The notes beneath the pieces are model-generated. The model worked only from the letters and a program-made list of their open reading frames with translations. It did no database searches and had not been told where the DNA came from. The position numbers and the translations under genes were made by a program. From Monocercomonoides exilis (taxonomy: Eukaryota; Preaxostyla; Oxymonadida; Polymastigidae): 64,000 nucleotides of DNA. Of this stretch, positions 38,562 through 51,900 are shown in pieces (the stretch's first letter is position 1; each line of letters opens with the position of its first letter). Location: contig LSRY02000005.1 in the NCBI GenBank assembly GCA_001643675.2, positions 1,304,501 through 1,368,500 of the forward strand. The letters run 5' to 3'.

Positions 38562-39930
38562 ATGTTCAAGAAATACAATGATTTCAAAAACATCACGAGA
38601 ACAAAAACTTCGCGACGAAAACTTACGTTTGAAGCGAAAAACGCCAATTCATTATTGGAAAAAATTATTGCTGCTCTTGATGCTTATCCACAGAAGGTTT
38701 GTTTGATATCAGAAGCGTTAAACATTACGACCCAAAAAATTTGTAGCTCTTACATATGTTATTGCTCCTGACAAACTTGGAACGTAAAGGGCACTCTCCA
38801 AAGACATTTTTTGCTGAATTGAAAGGGAAAAGAAAAGGTGCTGAATATTGTTCATGAAAAAATATCAACAACATGATGGAATAACAACACAAGAGTTAAG
38901 TGAAATCATTTATTCGGAAATGCAAATGCAAAATCTGAAATTATAAAGGATGGCTCTTCATTTTGGATTCAGTTCAGTTATCAAACATTTGAATACCTTC
39001 TTGATCCACATTTTCCAGAAAATGTGTCTGGATTCATTTCAAAGCACAAGCTGAAAGTGCTCTCTCTTTTTTGTATCACCCCAGTCGAATTGAACTCAAC
39101 ATTCACACTGAACATCAGAGTCTGGTTCAATTTTATGTTCAACATAGATATCAAACCATCAGTCAACAAACTAAAAATAATCAACACAGACGAATGGAAC
39201 ATTGATTTTTGTTCTGCTCAAAAATAAAATTTGCCAACCGAAGCAAAACGAGCACCTGCTTCCACAGAAGATTACTAAAATAATCATATATTAATAATGA
39301 CTACCATTGGACCATCTTGCATAGCGCCTCCATAATTTATCATCATTTCAACCTTGAAAACGGTTTCTCCTGAACTTTTGGAGTCCAAAAAAGCAGGCTC
39401 ATGTGAAATCCACGTCAATGCATCAGGATGGATGGACAGAAATGCTTTCTACCGCTATTCTGTTCATTTCTGCTCATGGATAACAATTTTTTGGTCGCTT
39501 GGAGTTATTCCACACAATTCTTTTGTTTTTTTAATTCTTGATGATCACCCTTTTCTTCTTTGATCTTCAGCGTTGTTTTTATTTGTACAATATATTATTT
39601 TCGAATTCATTCTGCCAAAAAAATATGACTCAAATAATACATCTTTTTGATGTTGGAATAGCTTGTCCTCTTTGAAACGCATTCAGAAAGCTGATGAAGA
39701 GAATGAAAACAAAGTGGGTGGAGGAGTTCAATGAGGGCAAAAAAATTAAAACCACTGACAGAAGAAAAATTAGATTTGAGTGTGCAATTGATATGGAAAA
39801 AACTGCAGCATCATAACTGAACAAGGAAAATGCTTTCAGCATTACAGGATTGTTTCCAATCAATCCAGAAATCTTTGCTTCAAAACCGAATGTTTCTGAT
39901 GATACAGAAGACCCTAAGTATCCAGAAGGG
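38562..39930 (+). pseudogene. Decayed pogo/Tigger-type (DDE_1) transposase
   Basis: The order of DDE_1 landmarks is preserved across broken frames. KLKIINTDEWNID at about 39168-39206 holds the first acid. LPTEAKRAPASTEDY and MTTIGPSCIAPP lie at about 39230-39330. CEIHVNASGWMDRNAFYRY (about 39400) is the typical SGWM block. VFLILDDHPFLL (about 39525-39560) corresponds to the second acid. HLFDVGIACPL, NAFRKLMKRMK and ENAFSITGLFPINPEIF (about 39640-39875) match the TH-x-x-QPLDVG and GI-x-P-x-NP blocks. In-frame TAA codons at about 39225, 39276 and 39333, a frameshift after 39560, a TGA at 39673 and a TAA at 39814 inactivate it. The start region (38562-38771) is probably the N-terminal part but is not conserved enough to name. 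I found no terminal repeats. Confidence 0.7.
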
Positions 39931-40421
39931 ATTCGGACAGGAGAATTTGAGGTTCCTTATAAATGGTTAACAAGTCCAAGTTTTCTTTTTTCACATCAAA
40001 AAAGAGTTATTTTAAAAAGAATATAACAAATATAATTCATAGCTGAAATGATCTAATTAGATCATGACGAATTACTGAATCGTTTTAAATAAAAAACACA
40101 TCTCTATGCTTTTTCTAAAAGAAAAATTTACACTTTTTTTTTCAATAAAAATTTAATAGCAATTCTGCAAATAATCATAATAAATAAGTCTGTTAATTTG
40201 TTTTTTGTAATAAATCTTTGTGGACCTCTTAAAAAATACATTGGAAGTCTCAAAAAAACAGAATCCATATAAAATTCAAGCCAATGAAAAAATTATAACC
40301 CGACATTAACAGTCAATTTCATCATAAAACAACAAAAAATAAGACAAATGATGTAATGATATGAAACAAAATGATAAATAATGAAATCTTTGAAGAAACT
40401 TTTTTTGCTAATTAATTGCAT
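39931..40421. other. AT-rich spacer between transposase remnant and Mei2-like gene
   Basis: Nothing coding is seen. It probably includes the 3' end region of the minus-strand Mei2-like gene. Confidence 0.4.
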
Positions 40422-43400
40422 CTATTTGGATTGGAAGCCAAAAGAATTTTGTGAAGAAGATACTGTAAAAGAACTAGAATTCAAGGGAGTCGAAGAAGGA
40501 AGCGAAGAAGGAAGAGAAGAAGAAGGAGAAGAAGATATTTCATCCTCTGCCAAAGAAGGCAAATCGGCACGTTGGAAGGGCCGATCACCAGAAAATGGCT
40601 GCGAAAGACTTGCAATGCTTTGCGAGAGAAGAGAAGGAGATTGCACTAAATATGAAGAGGCAGATGTAGAAGAAGATGCAATTGGTGAAGAATTAAACAA
40701 AGATGCTGAGTTGATCGAAGGTGATGCAAGCATAAATGAAGAAGTTGGTGAAAATAACGAAGTTGAAGACGAGTTTGACGAATGCAAAGCAGAAGATGAT
40801 GAAGACAAAGTTGGTAAGGTTTGATCTGATGATGACGAAGAGGAAGATTCTGAAGAGGAAGAAGAATTTGAAGAAGCAGAAGAATCAGATGAAGTCCCCG
40901 CAGACGAAGAAGGTGGAGAGTTATCCACATTCACACACAGATCCTGCAGCGGAGAAAACAGACGAATATCACCTGATCCTAACCCAGTCATTTGCGATAG
41001 CGTTCCCATTGAATGCGGGGCAAGCCCGTTCTGCGTGTGCAGGAAGAGAGAAGGTGTGGAGGACGGAGACTGCGACGACGCGAGGCCGAGCGAGAGAGAG
41101 AAAGGCGAATCGAGAGAAGGAAAGACTGGAAGAGGAGACAGTGCAGAGGGGGGCAAAGAGGAGTCATTGACATTTGAGGAGAAAGCAGACAGCGACAAAT
41201 CGCCAAGGAGGGTTGAGGGAGACGATGTGATTGGATAAACCTCAGGAGAATAAACAGAGAAAGGTGAAGAAGACAAACGAAAAGAGGAAGAATAAGGAAA
41301 TGATAAAGAAGGAAGTTTGGATAAATCGGTTGCTAAAATTGGTGATTGCATTGAGGAGGAGGAGGAGGAGGAAGAAGAAGAAGAAGAAGCAGAAGAAGAA
41401 GATGATGATGATGATGAATTTTCCTTTGTTGCAGCATTCTTATAAGTAGAAGAATCCGAAGCTCCAAAAGAAAGATCACTTTCTTGAATATTCACAGAAG
41501 GAAATGGCGGAGATGAATCTGCCAGCAAACCACTTCCACTTCCACTCAACAAAGAAGACGACGATAAAGCAGCCAAAGAACTTCCACCAAAGCCATCTTC
41601 TGCCACACCGCGAGGCGAAGAAGACAAACACGAATTTGAGTTATTTGAGCTGCCGTCAACTTTGCGAAGCAGTTTCGCTATTTCTTGCTGAATCAGCTGC
41701 TTCTGCTCAATGCGCTGTTTGTCTTTCTCCATCTCTTCGGCAGAAAACCCTTCTTTCCTATTCAGAATGCCTGAAAGCGCATACGAAGCAGGAAATCCAC
41801 CCAGCTGTGGTGCAGATGACTGAAAAGTTCCTTGATTCGCTTGAGTAATGCCATTGATCTGAGATGAGTCTTCATAATTGCTTAGAATGGGCTGGGAAGC
41901 ATGTTCGAGATGTATTTGTGGCTGGCTAGATGATAGAGATTGCAGCTGTGAATCAACAGAAGAAGAAGAGGAGGAGGAAGAGGAAGAAATTAATGGCTCA
42001 TATTGCTGTCCAACTCCACCAAAGTGCTGGATGTTGAACAAACTGTCTGAAGAAGCACGCAAAGCACCGTTTTTCCTTTGGATGGAAGAAGTCGCAAAGG
42101 ATGTGAAGGGGATGGGATATTGCTGCTGTGATTGGTTCATTGGTTGTTCGTATTGCTGCTGCGGAATCTGTTGACTCTTTCGCGTTTCGATTTGCATTGG
42201 CATTTGCATTTGCATTTGATTTTGACTTTGTGCCTGCATTTGTGTTTGCGTTTGCGTTTGCGTTTGTTCTGGTTTCTGCTTCTGCTGTTGGAACTGTTGC
42301 ATTCGCATTTGCATCTGTTGTTGTTGTTGCTGCTGCATCTGCTGTTGCTGCTGCATGCGTCTGCTGTTCTGATAGTTGAGTGTCAGTTGTGATATTTGCG
42401 GGTTATCAAACTGTTCGACCTGACCAGATTGAACAGTCTTAAGAAAGCCATTCTTTGTTTCTGGTTGTTTCACAAAGGAGAAATTTTCACAACTCATTCT
42501 TTTGTCCACAGAAGCATCACTTTGACTTGCTTCATCCAAAATGCTCTGCATTGAAGATGCTTGTATCAACTGATCATAATTTATGTGTCTCATCATCCCA
42601 TTCACAGACATGGTTCTCTCTTTCTCACTTGCATCTTCTCCTATTCTATCATTGGCAAGGGCATTTTTCTCTTTTTGGCCAATGTTCATCTGTTGGCTAT
42701 ACTTCAGTGTTGGTTGCATTGCACTTTCCATACGATTCTGCAAATGCTGAGAACTTTGTGTTTCATCTTTGATATCATTTGTCAATGTTCCATTCTCTTC
42801 TTTCTTTCCACTTTGCATCTGCTGATTATCTGCCAACTCAAACGCATTCGCCTCTTTTCCTCCCTTTTGCATCGCATCCTGTCTTCCTTCACTCTTCTTT
42901 CTCTTTTCTTCTCTCTCTCCTCTTTCTCTTCCTCTTTTTCTTTCTCCTCCTTCCTGCTTCGTAACAAATGTCCCTCCCCAAATTGCCATCGGAGTCTGCG
43001 GATCCATTGCCATTCCTCCAATCACCTGCGTCTGCCCCAACACCCTCCCATTCCCTTCTCCACTTCCACTTCTCCATTCTCCTTCTCTTCCTCTTCCCCT
43101 TCCCCTTCCACCATCACCACCACCACTACCACTACTACCTCCTCCTTCTCCACTTCCACTTCCATTTCCACTTCCACCACCACCTCCTCTCTTCCCTTCT
43201 CTCCCAATCCCATGCAGAGCATTGAAGTTGAACACAGGCACATCGGGAGACAGAGCATTGCCCTGTTGTGGCGTGGATGTGGCGCTGTGGTACAAAAAGC
43301 GGCTTTTGTTGAACGGCGGCGTCTGTGGAGAGAAAGTTGGAGTGATTGCAGAGTTGAAAGCAGAAGAAGGAGAAGAACGAGAGGGATATTGTTGTTGTTG

Positions 43401-45171
43401 TTGCTGTTGCTGCTGTTGGGTGGGAGATGAAAAGATGGGTGATTGATGCACAGAGCCTACTGCAGAGTTTAGTGAAGCAGTAGAAGCAGAAGAAGCATTC
43501 ACATTCGTATGAGCAGCTCCTCCTGGCACAGAAGCAGAAGCAGCTGAAGCAACACGCACAACAGCAGGCGATTTGATTGACGGCTGCATTGGCGGTGGGA
43601 GGGTGGAAAGGAGAGGGGCAGTTTTCTTATACGGCGCAGATGTGGAAGGAGAGTTTGGGTCAAAGGGAAAAGAGCGCCTGCCGGAATCTCTGATGGACGG
43701 GGTGGTTTGCGAAGGGGAGGACAAAGCAGAAGAGACAGAGGAAGAGGGAGAGGAAGGGGTGGATGACGTGGATGAGGAAAAAGAGGAGGAGGAGGAAGAA
43801 GAAGAAGAAGAAGAAGGTGAAAGAAGAGAGATATTTGCTATTGCAGTTGTGGAAGATGAAGGAGATATTGATTGAGGCCTGTGATTAGAGTGGAATGAGG
43901 CCTGAGGCTGAAGTTGTATTTGCATCTGATGCTGTTGATGGCTCTGTTGCGAAGAGCGAAGAGAAAACGAATTTGAAGAAGAAGAAGAAGAGGAGGAGGA
44001 GGAGGAGGAGGAGGAGGATGAAGGAGAAGAAGAGGGAGAACATGGCTGAGACATTGGATAAGAAGAAGAAGAAGATGATAATGATGATGATGGAGTTGCA
44101 AAAGATGCAAAAGAAGCAGCAGATGAAGGAGAAGTTGGAGAATTAATTGCATGAATGTCAGAAGGACGATGAATGTTCTGAAGAGACAAAGATTGCTGAT
44201 AAGGAAAAATCTGCTGAGGCGAAAGAGGTTGGAAGCCTTCGTATTGATAAGCAGCTGGCGAGAATATGAGATTGATAGGGGACATCAGATGAGAAGAGGA
44301 GGAGGAAGGAGGAAGTGAAGTGGAAGAAGATGAAGAAGAGGAGGAAGAAGAAAAGGAAGAGGAAGAAGATGTCGATGAAGGAGGAGATAAAGCAGAAAGC
44401 AAAGGAGCGGTTGAAACTGGGGTGGAAGAAGAAGAAGAAGAAGAAGAGGAAAAAGAAGAGGAAGAAGGAGACAGATGAGCAGATGGCTGTTGTGGAAGCT
44501 GAGAATGAGAATGAGAATGTGAACGTGAATGTGACCGAGAATGAGAATGTGAGTGAATATTTTGATAGATTGATTGATTAGAAGAAGAAGAAGAAGATGG
44601 AATGGAAGAGGAAGAGGAAGAGGAAGAGGAAGAAGATGATGATGGACGAACAGAAGAAGCATAGTTTGATGCCAAGCCTCCATTGTGAAGTGTTGGAGGG
44701 GGCGAATCTGATTTCAAAACAGAACAAGAAGAGGAAGAAGAAGGAAGAGGTGGAGAGTTTGAAGCAGAAACAGAAGGAGAAGAAGGAGAAGAAGAATATG
44801 ATGCCGATGATGATGGTGAAGAAATTGAAGATGAAGAAGGAGAAGTGACATGAGAAGAAGAAGACGAGGAGGAAGAAGAATAAAGCGAAGCATTTGTAAT
44901 AAGAGGAGGTTGAGAAGAAGAAGAAGAAGAAGAAGAGGAAGAGGAGGAAGAGGAAGAAGAAGAAGAAGAAATAGAAGATACATACATATCATTCATTGCA
45001 TTTAAGTCAGCATTGTACAAAGTGAGCTGTTTGTGATAGTGAGAAGATTGAGGCTGGCTTTGAATGGTAGAAGGAGAATGAAAATAAGAAGAGAAATCAG
45101 AAGAGGAGGGAGGGGAATGAGAAGAAGAAGAAGAAGAAGAAGAAGAAGAAGAAGAAGAAGAAGAAGAAGAA

Positions 45172-45205
<34 letters not shown>

Positions 45206-46467
45206 TGGAAGAAGAAGAAGAAGAAGATGTTATAGAAGATTGACTTTGTAGCTGAGCGAATGAAGAAACAGCAGAGTCAGTCATTTGTGAATCAGAAAGA
45301 GAGAAAGGAGAAAACAACAAGGGAGCTTTTGAAGCAGAATGAGAAGAAGAATGATTGGAAGAGGTTTCTTCTGAATGATTGGTGGGTGAAGATGAAGGAG
45401 ATGAGGAGGAGGAAGAAGAAGAAGAGGAGGAAGAAGGAGAAGAAGATGATGATGATGAAGAATTTTTATTTGAAGTAGAAATTGAAGAAGAAGAAGAAGA
45501 AGAAGAAGAAGAAGGCAAACCAGAAATTCTTCTTCTGTTTGGTGTGAAAGGGGCAGCATAAGGCGAAAGAAGAGCAGGATGAGAAGAAGAAGAAGAAGAA
45601 GAAGAAGAAGAAGAAGAAGAAGAAGAAGAAGGAGGAGGAGGAGGAGGAGAAATAGGAACATTTACAGGAAGATTCAAAATTTCAGAAGGATCTGAAAATT
45701 GTGGGGTGGTATGAAGAGAAGAAGAAGAAATAGAAGAAGAAGAAGAATTTGAAGAAAGAGAAGGTGTTGAAGAAGAATTTGAAGGAGTTGAAGAAGAAGA
45801 AGATGAAGAGGAAGATGAAGAAGAAGAGGAGGGGGAAGAGGAAGAAGAAGTATTATGAACACGATGTTGTTTGGGAATAAAAGGAATAGAATAAGCCGAA
45901 AATTCAGCTGGAACAGAAGAAGAAGAAGAATTTAAAGAAGAAGTAGTAGTAGAAGAAGAAGATGATGATGACAGCACATTCAATGAAGGCAAAGCAAATG
46001 CAGAAGCAGGAAGAATGATGGGTTGTGTGTGAGAAGGAGGGAGGGGGACGATTGTGGTGGGCGGAGGAGAAAGAAGAGGAGCTGTTTCTGCCATCATTGG
46101 CTCATACAACTGGAGTTTTTTGGATGAAGACTTGTGAGAGGAAGAGGAAGAGGAGGAGGAAGAAGGAGAGGAGGAAGAAGAAGAAGATAATGATAATGAT
46201 GAAATGGAAGAAGAAGAAGAAGAAGATGACGATGAAATGCTTGATGTGATTGAGGAAGTTTGTTCGTTATTATTATTATTATTATTGGCAGAAGAATAAG
46301 ATGAAGAAGATGAAGAAGATGAAGAAGATGATGATGAAACAGAAGAATTTGAATCGAATGTCTTGCGATGGCTTGGGCGTGGGTGCAGAAGAGGAGGAGA
46401 AGGCTCATGTTCAGATGATGTGTCTTTCATATCGATTGAAGAAGAAGAAGAAGAAGAAGAAGAAGAA

Positions 46468-46499
<32 letters not shown>

Positions 46500-48296
46500 G
46501 GGAGAAGAAGAAAAAGACGAGTTCACACCCGAATGAGGAAGAGGAAGAGGAAGGGGAAGGGGAAGATGAAGAGAAGGAGCAGAAGCAGAAGCAGAAGCAG
46601 AAGCAGAAGAAGAAGAAGAAGGTGCAGGAGAAGGCGAAGCAAACAAAGGACCCGCATTCACATGAAGTTGGTCGTTTCTCTCGTTTCTGCTGATGCCGAG
46701 CAGATGAGGCGACAGAAACAAGACTTTCTGCTTTTCTGAGGCAAACAGATGAGTCTTAAACTCTTTCTCCCTCACTCCTCGCTCTTTATCTTTGTCTTTC
46801 TCTTTCTCTTTCTCTCCATCTTTCTCTTTTTCGCTATCTTTTTCTAAGTCCTTTTCTCTTTCTTCCTCATTTTGATCACTTTTGGAGCTTTCTCTACTTT
46901 TTTCAACTTCACTCAATCGTTTTCCTTCTTTTTTCGCTTCTTTTGCATCTTTCTCAAATCCATTTTTAGCTCCTTTTGCATTTCCCTTTTTGGCTCCTCT
47001 GCTAATTTCTTCATCATCCTTCTGTTTATTTCTCATTCCACCTCCTTCCTTTTCCTTCTCTTCCTCCTCCCTCTCCTTCTCCTTCTCCTTCTCCCACCCA
47101 ATCAACGGGTTCTCCAGGTAGTTCTTCCTCGCACCCCCTGGCCGTGACAGCTCCACTTTTATCTTCCTCCCTTTGCTCACTTCCTTCTTGTTCATCTCTG
47201 CCACCGCCCTTTCTGCCCCTCTCAAGTCAAAATACTCTATAAACTTGTGCCGGCGTGCCCTGGGCGTCTCCCGAATTTCTCGAATCTCCCCAAACGGCTG
47301 GAACATCTGCCGGATCTCGTCGTGCGTCATCGACGGGTCGAGGTTGAAGATGACTATCGTGCCTTGCGTGGCGTTGTCATCTAGAGGGGTCTATGGAAAT
47401 AAAAAAAATTAAAATAAAAAAGAAAGAAAAAAAGAAGAAAAAATAAGTTTATAATGAAATGGGATTGAAATAATTGGAAGAATAAATTGGTTTAATTTTC
47501 AGATTATTATAACATAAAACAAAGAAACAAATCAATTTTCGCTTTTGTAACTAAATTTTGCAAACCCTTGAAATTGAATAATGAATTGCCAATTGCTTGC
47601 CATTGACCATATAACCTTGAAGCCTTGAGCATGCCTTTTCGGCATGCCTAAGATCATAGTATGTAATCATTACATATCCTTTTTTCAAATCTTCTGCATA
47701 AAATGAACGGATTTCTCCTTGGCGAGCAAACAGTTGTCGAAGTGCCTCTGGGTCTGCACTCCTGCTAACATTACGAACAAACAAGGTTCGAGTTGGAGTG
47801 TCACCAACAGTGCGGCTCATGTTTAAAGCACCAAGAAGACTTGGATTCCACTGAGCAGAATGAGAGCCTGAATTTGAGGAAGATTGAGGTGTATGAGATG
47901 AAATTAAAGGAGCAAATGAATGGACTGAGTGAATGGGTCCATGGCTCGATGGACCTGCAGCGCTCGAGAAATGTTGTGATACTGGGTTACTCTGTTTAAT
48001 GTTTGCTTGAAAAATGAGGGTAGACATAACAGTCTTTTGTGTTGCTTCTCTTTCTGCAGTTATTCCTTCTTTCATTTCAAGAAGGTAACGGCTAGTATCA
48101 TGGGGTAAATCTGGTATTGACATGAACCTAAAACGATTGTTTAAGAAGAAAGAAATTCAAAATTAACCGAAAAATATGCAAACCTGTTAATCTCATCCAA
48201 TGCAGAATCGTACAATTTAAGTGCCTCAAAATACAATTGCTTGGAAGTTTGACTTCTTGCAAGGGCAATTATCTGCTTTAAACTCTCGAGGGACAT
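40422..48296 (-). CDS. Mei2-like double-RRM protein with N-terminal MIT-like domain and giant Ser/Gln-rich tail, 3 exons
   Basis: Exons 48296-48184, 48127-47566 and 47390-40422 give 2547 residues. Residues about 1-70 resemble a MIT domain (SLKQIIALARSQ, LYFEALKLYDSALDEI). RRM1 (about 150-225) has TLFVRNVS and KKGYVMITYYDLRHAEKA; RRM2 (about 235-311) has GTIVIFNLDPSM, GEIREIRETP, KFIEYFDLRGAERA and ELSRPGGARK. The spacing and these exact blocks are those of RRM1-RRM2 of Mei2-like RNA-binding proteins. The intron between the RRMs removes 175 nt, and the join reads ISR/TPLDDNATQG. After a Lys/Glu-rich stretch come over 2000 low-complexity residues: poly-Ser runs, an Arg/Gly/Ser segment (about 1638) and poly-Gln (about 1920). 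The C-terminal third RRM typical of Mei2 is absent. The role is inferred to be RNA binding, perhaps in condensates; the MIT-like part would link it to microtubules or ESCRT partners. Confidence 0.78.
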
Positions 48297-48933
48297 GATC
48301 TAATACCCCAACTTCACAAATCCAATGACTAATGGGGCATGCAATCCATAATAAAATATTCGTTTTCAATCAAAAAAAGAATGGAACATACAGAAAATGA
48401 GTGGAATAAAAAAAATCTCGCACTCATATTCTGCATATTTTGATTCAAAAGTGCTTTGTTGTGTATTCTGCAACACTTCTGAATGAAAAATTCTTTAATA
48501 ATTTTCATTCCTTCAATTCTAAAAAAAGATATATTCAAAGATTTCCAAATTGCATTTTCAAACTTCAAAGCATGCTCAATGCAAGGCAACAGAATAAAAT
48601 TGACAAAACAATTCTGAAAAGAAATGATCCAAAAAGTCAAGATATAAAAATTAAAGTTCAAGGATTGCCAGCCTTTTAAACTTCAATCGTAACATAAAGA
48701 GAATGAGAATATATCTCATCTACATAATGAACTCAGCAATATAACAACAATAAATAATCAGGTGGATTAAAAAAAAAAAATTATTTTTTTCTCCGCAAAA
48801 TAGACAAAACATTACAGATTAAAAAAAAAAATCACATATTATTTTTTCTTTTAATAGAAAATAATAAAATAATAATAATATTAATAAAACAAAGATGAAA
48901 AAGGTTATATTTTTTTTTCCCATTCACATAATC
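48297..48933. other. AT-rich spacer between two minus-strand genes
   Basis: No gene is supported in these 637 bp. It should hold the 3' end of the SMCR8-like transcript and the promoter of the Mei2-like gene. Homopolymer A/T runs are frequent. Confidence 0.4.
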
Positions 48934-51900
48934 TTATTCCCATCGTGTGCTCAGCAGCAAACGTAAACTTGTGAGATCCTTTTTCAAAATTGACAAGTCA
49001 TTTCGAGAAGGAGCAGCAGCCATCAGAGGCAGCTCTCTTGCAACTACATTGGCCATATGCTGAAATTGGATATGAAAGGAGGAAGAGGAGAAAAAAAAAT
49101 ATGATGATGAGATAAATAATAATTATAAAAAAAATGAAAATATGTAAAGCACATGAAAAAGAGAAAGAGAAAGAGAAAAATGGAAAAAGAAGGAAAGAAG
49201 GAAAGAACAAGAGAAAGAACCAGAAGACATATTAATTTTAAAATATATTTTTAGAGAACCATTCATTCACACCTTCACAATCAGCTCATCAGCCCCGCTA
49301 ACGCCCAACTCTGCCATTCTCCTCATGTGCAGCTGGTGTTGCTCTACAAACAGCATCTTCGACGAATGAGTTGGCATCATCTGCATCTCCTCCCACAGCT
49401 CATTCACAAGCGACGCCTCATCCTTTGTCGAATGTTCATCAGTTTTTGTATTCACAGATTGATTTACAGTTTCTTTCATTTTGGAACGAGAAGAAGAGGG
49501 AGAAGAAAGAGAAGAAGAGGAAGAGGAAGAGGAAGAGGAAGAGGAAGAAGAAGATGATGTATCTTCGATCGAATTGCTAACCATTTTTTGCTTCTGCTCA
49601 TACACTCCCCTGTATAACTCTAGCACTTGCTCTGCCACGTTTCTCTGTTCAAATTTAGAATTACAAATAGCATCAATTGAAAAGAAAAGAAAAGAAAGAT
49701 TAGTTAAGATAATTAACACATTCAAACAAAATAACAAAAAAATTTTTGAAAAAAAAAGGTTTTTCTTTCCTTCAAAAAAAAATAAAGAAGAAAGAAAGAA
49801 AGAAAGAAAATATATAAATATTTACACTCTTTCCCCTCGTTCAAAGCCAAAAATACCTTGTAATCTCCTTGTCCGCATCCAACCAGCCCACTCGAAGCAA
49901 GCGCCTTCGACAGCTTCCTTGAAGCAGCAGTTGTTCTTCTTTCATTCGCCATCTTTGCATTCATCTGCCCTTGAGCCTCAGCCGAAGATGAATACATCCG
50001 ATTTCCAGATACCCTTCTGCTTGGCAGATAATCAGCAGTATTTGAGAGGGTGATGGTGGGAGAAGGAGGAGGAGGAAGTGGTGGAAGACGAGGTGAATTG
50101 CAAGACTGAGATGGAATTGTTTTATTAGTCACCCCAAACGATGTGCATTCTTCACTTTGCACATTTGAAACAGACAGTGCAGTCAAAGACGTTGATGAAG
50201 AAACAGAAAGAGGAGAAGGGTTGTCTCTCTCAGCCATCTGCTTTCTCTTGATCATCTTCGCATGTGAATGTATTCCTTCATTCGAACAGCTGCCAACCCC
50301 CTTTTTCCCACCAGACACAAACATCCTCTGCGAAATAGAAGGCAAAGGCAAGTCACGTGCTTCCAATGGCATGTGAATCTTCTGAGAAGCTGGGGAGAAA
50401 ATATGCTGCCCCAAAAAGAAGATAAATGCATGCGATGCCAGCGTGCGGATGGCACTAAGCACACGATGCAGGAAAAGCGAGCCAGATATGCTGAACGAAA
50501 GAGTGAGGAGGTTTGAGGAGAAGAGGCTGTTTCCTGTTTGCGATGTGATGAATGAAGAAAATGAGACATTTCTGAACAGCTCCCATGCTTCTTTCCATCT
50601 TTCCTCCATTCGAATATGCTCCCTCCTTCTCCTCATCGCATCTCTTTCTTCCGGTCTCAACACCTTGCCACTGCTTCCGAATCTATGATTATTATCATCA
50701 TCGTAATCATCAGACTCGTCATCATCCTCGTCTTCCTCCTCCTCTTCGTCATTTGTCCCGCCTTCCATCTCCTCCACGCACATCCATCGTGCTCGGTGCA
50801 TCTCAAACATCAGCTGCGTGATCTGCCCAGGCGGAATCCGCCAAACTGCCGAGTCTCTTCCGATGTCCCGCTCAAAGTCCCATACAAACACCAGCTCTGC
50901 TGCGTTCTCTGGAAGCATCTTCTGCATTTTTTTTCTCTGCTCTTCTTTTTCTCTCGGTGAGTCTGATTCCTTCAAATATCCCTTTGACAAGCCACAGAGT
51001 TCAATGCCAGCAAGTGAGCGAGCGGTCAAAGGTGTTGTGCGCCAGGCTTCGACATGAGGAGATGCAGTTGTCGAAGGAAAGCTGCTTGATTCACTGTGAC
51101 TATTGTGAGTGCTTTTTGATTCTGAATGATCATATTTCGTTTGGACTTTCTCTTTCTCTTTCTCTTTCCCTCTCGCTTTATCTTTATTTTTCATTTTTTC
51201 CTTCTTTATTCTTTTCCCCCTTTCCATTCCTTCAAACCTCGCTGGATCTACAGACGTTGAGCCAACCACAAACAAAGACAAACATCCAACAATGCAAATC
51301 ACCTCGTCTCTGTTCTCTTCAGCCGCACACACAACCACAGGCACACCGCACAACAGAGCAAGTGCTGCTTCCTTCATAATTGGGTGCTTGATGAAGAGGA
51401 AAAGAAAGAGAGAAGGAGAAAAAGAATTGTTTGTGAGGAGAGAAGCAAAGGGATGCACAGAGCGGTTGAAGAACGTGATGGAAGAGCCGATCAGATAGTC
51501 AGAAACGAACGGGAGAAAAGACGGGATTGAAGCTTCAAATGAATTACTTGACAGAAAATGCGATGAAGTTGACAATTGCTTGCCATTTTGTGTGGAAGGA
51601 GGCATCAAACCAAACAGCTCGCACATCGATCGATTGACTGCTGACTGCTTCATTTTGTTGTACTGAACAGCTGAATAAGTCTGAGGGACAATGCAATCTT
51701 TTTGATTTTTGGCCATTTCACAAGAAGAAGAAGAAGAAGAAGAAGAGTAACTTTCCATTTCATCTGATGCAAATCCAAAGGAAGGATCATACGAAGATGA
51801 TGAATTCTGCATCAATGAAGACGCTCTTGTCAAACCCTGTAGTGAATGCCTGGCCAAATGGAGAGAGTGAGAAAGCGATGAAGGAGAAGAGAAAGAGCTG

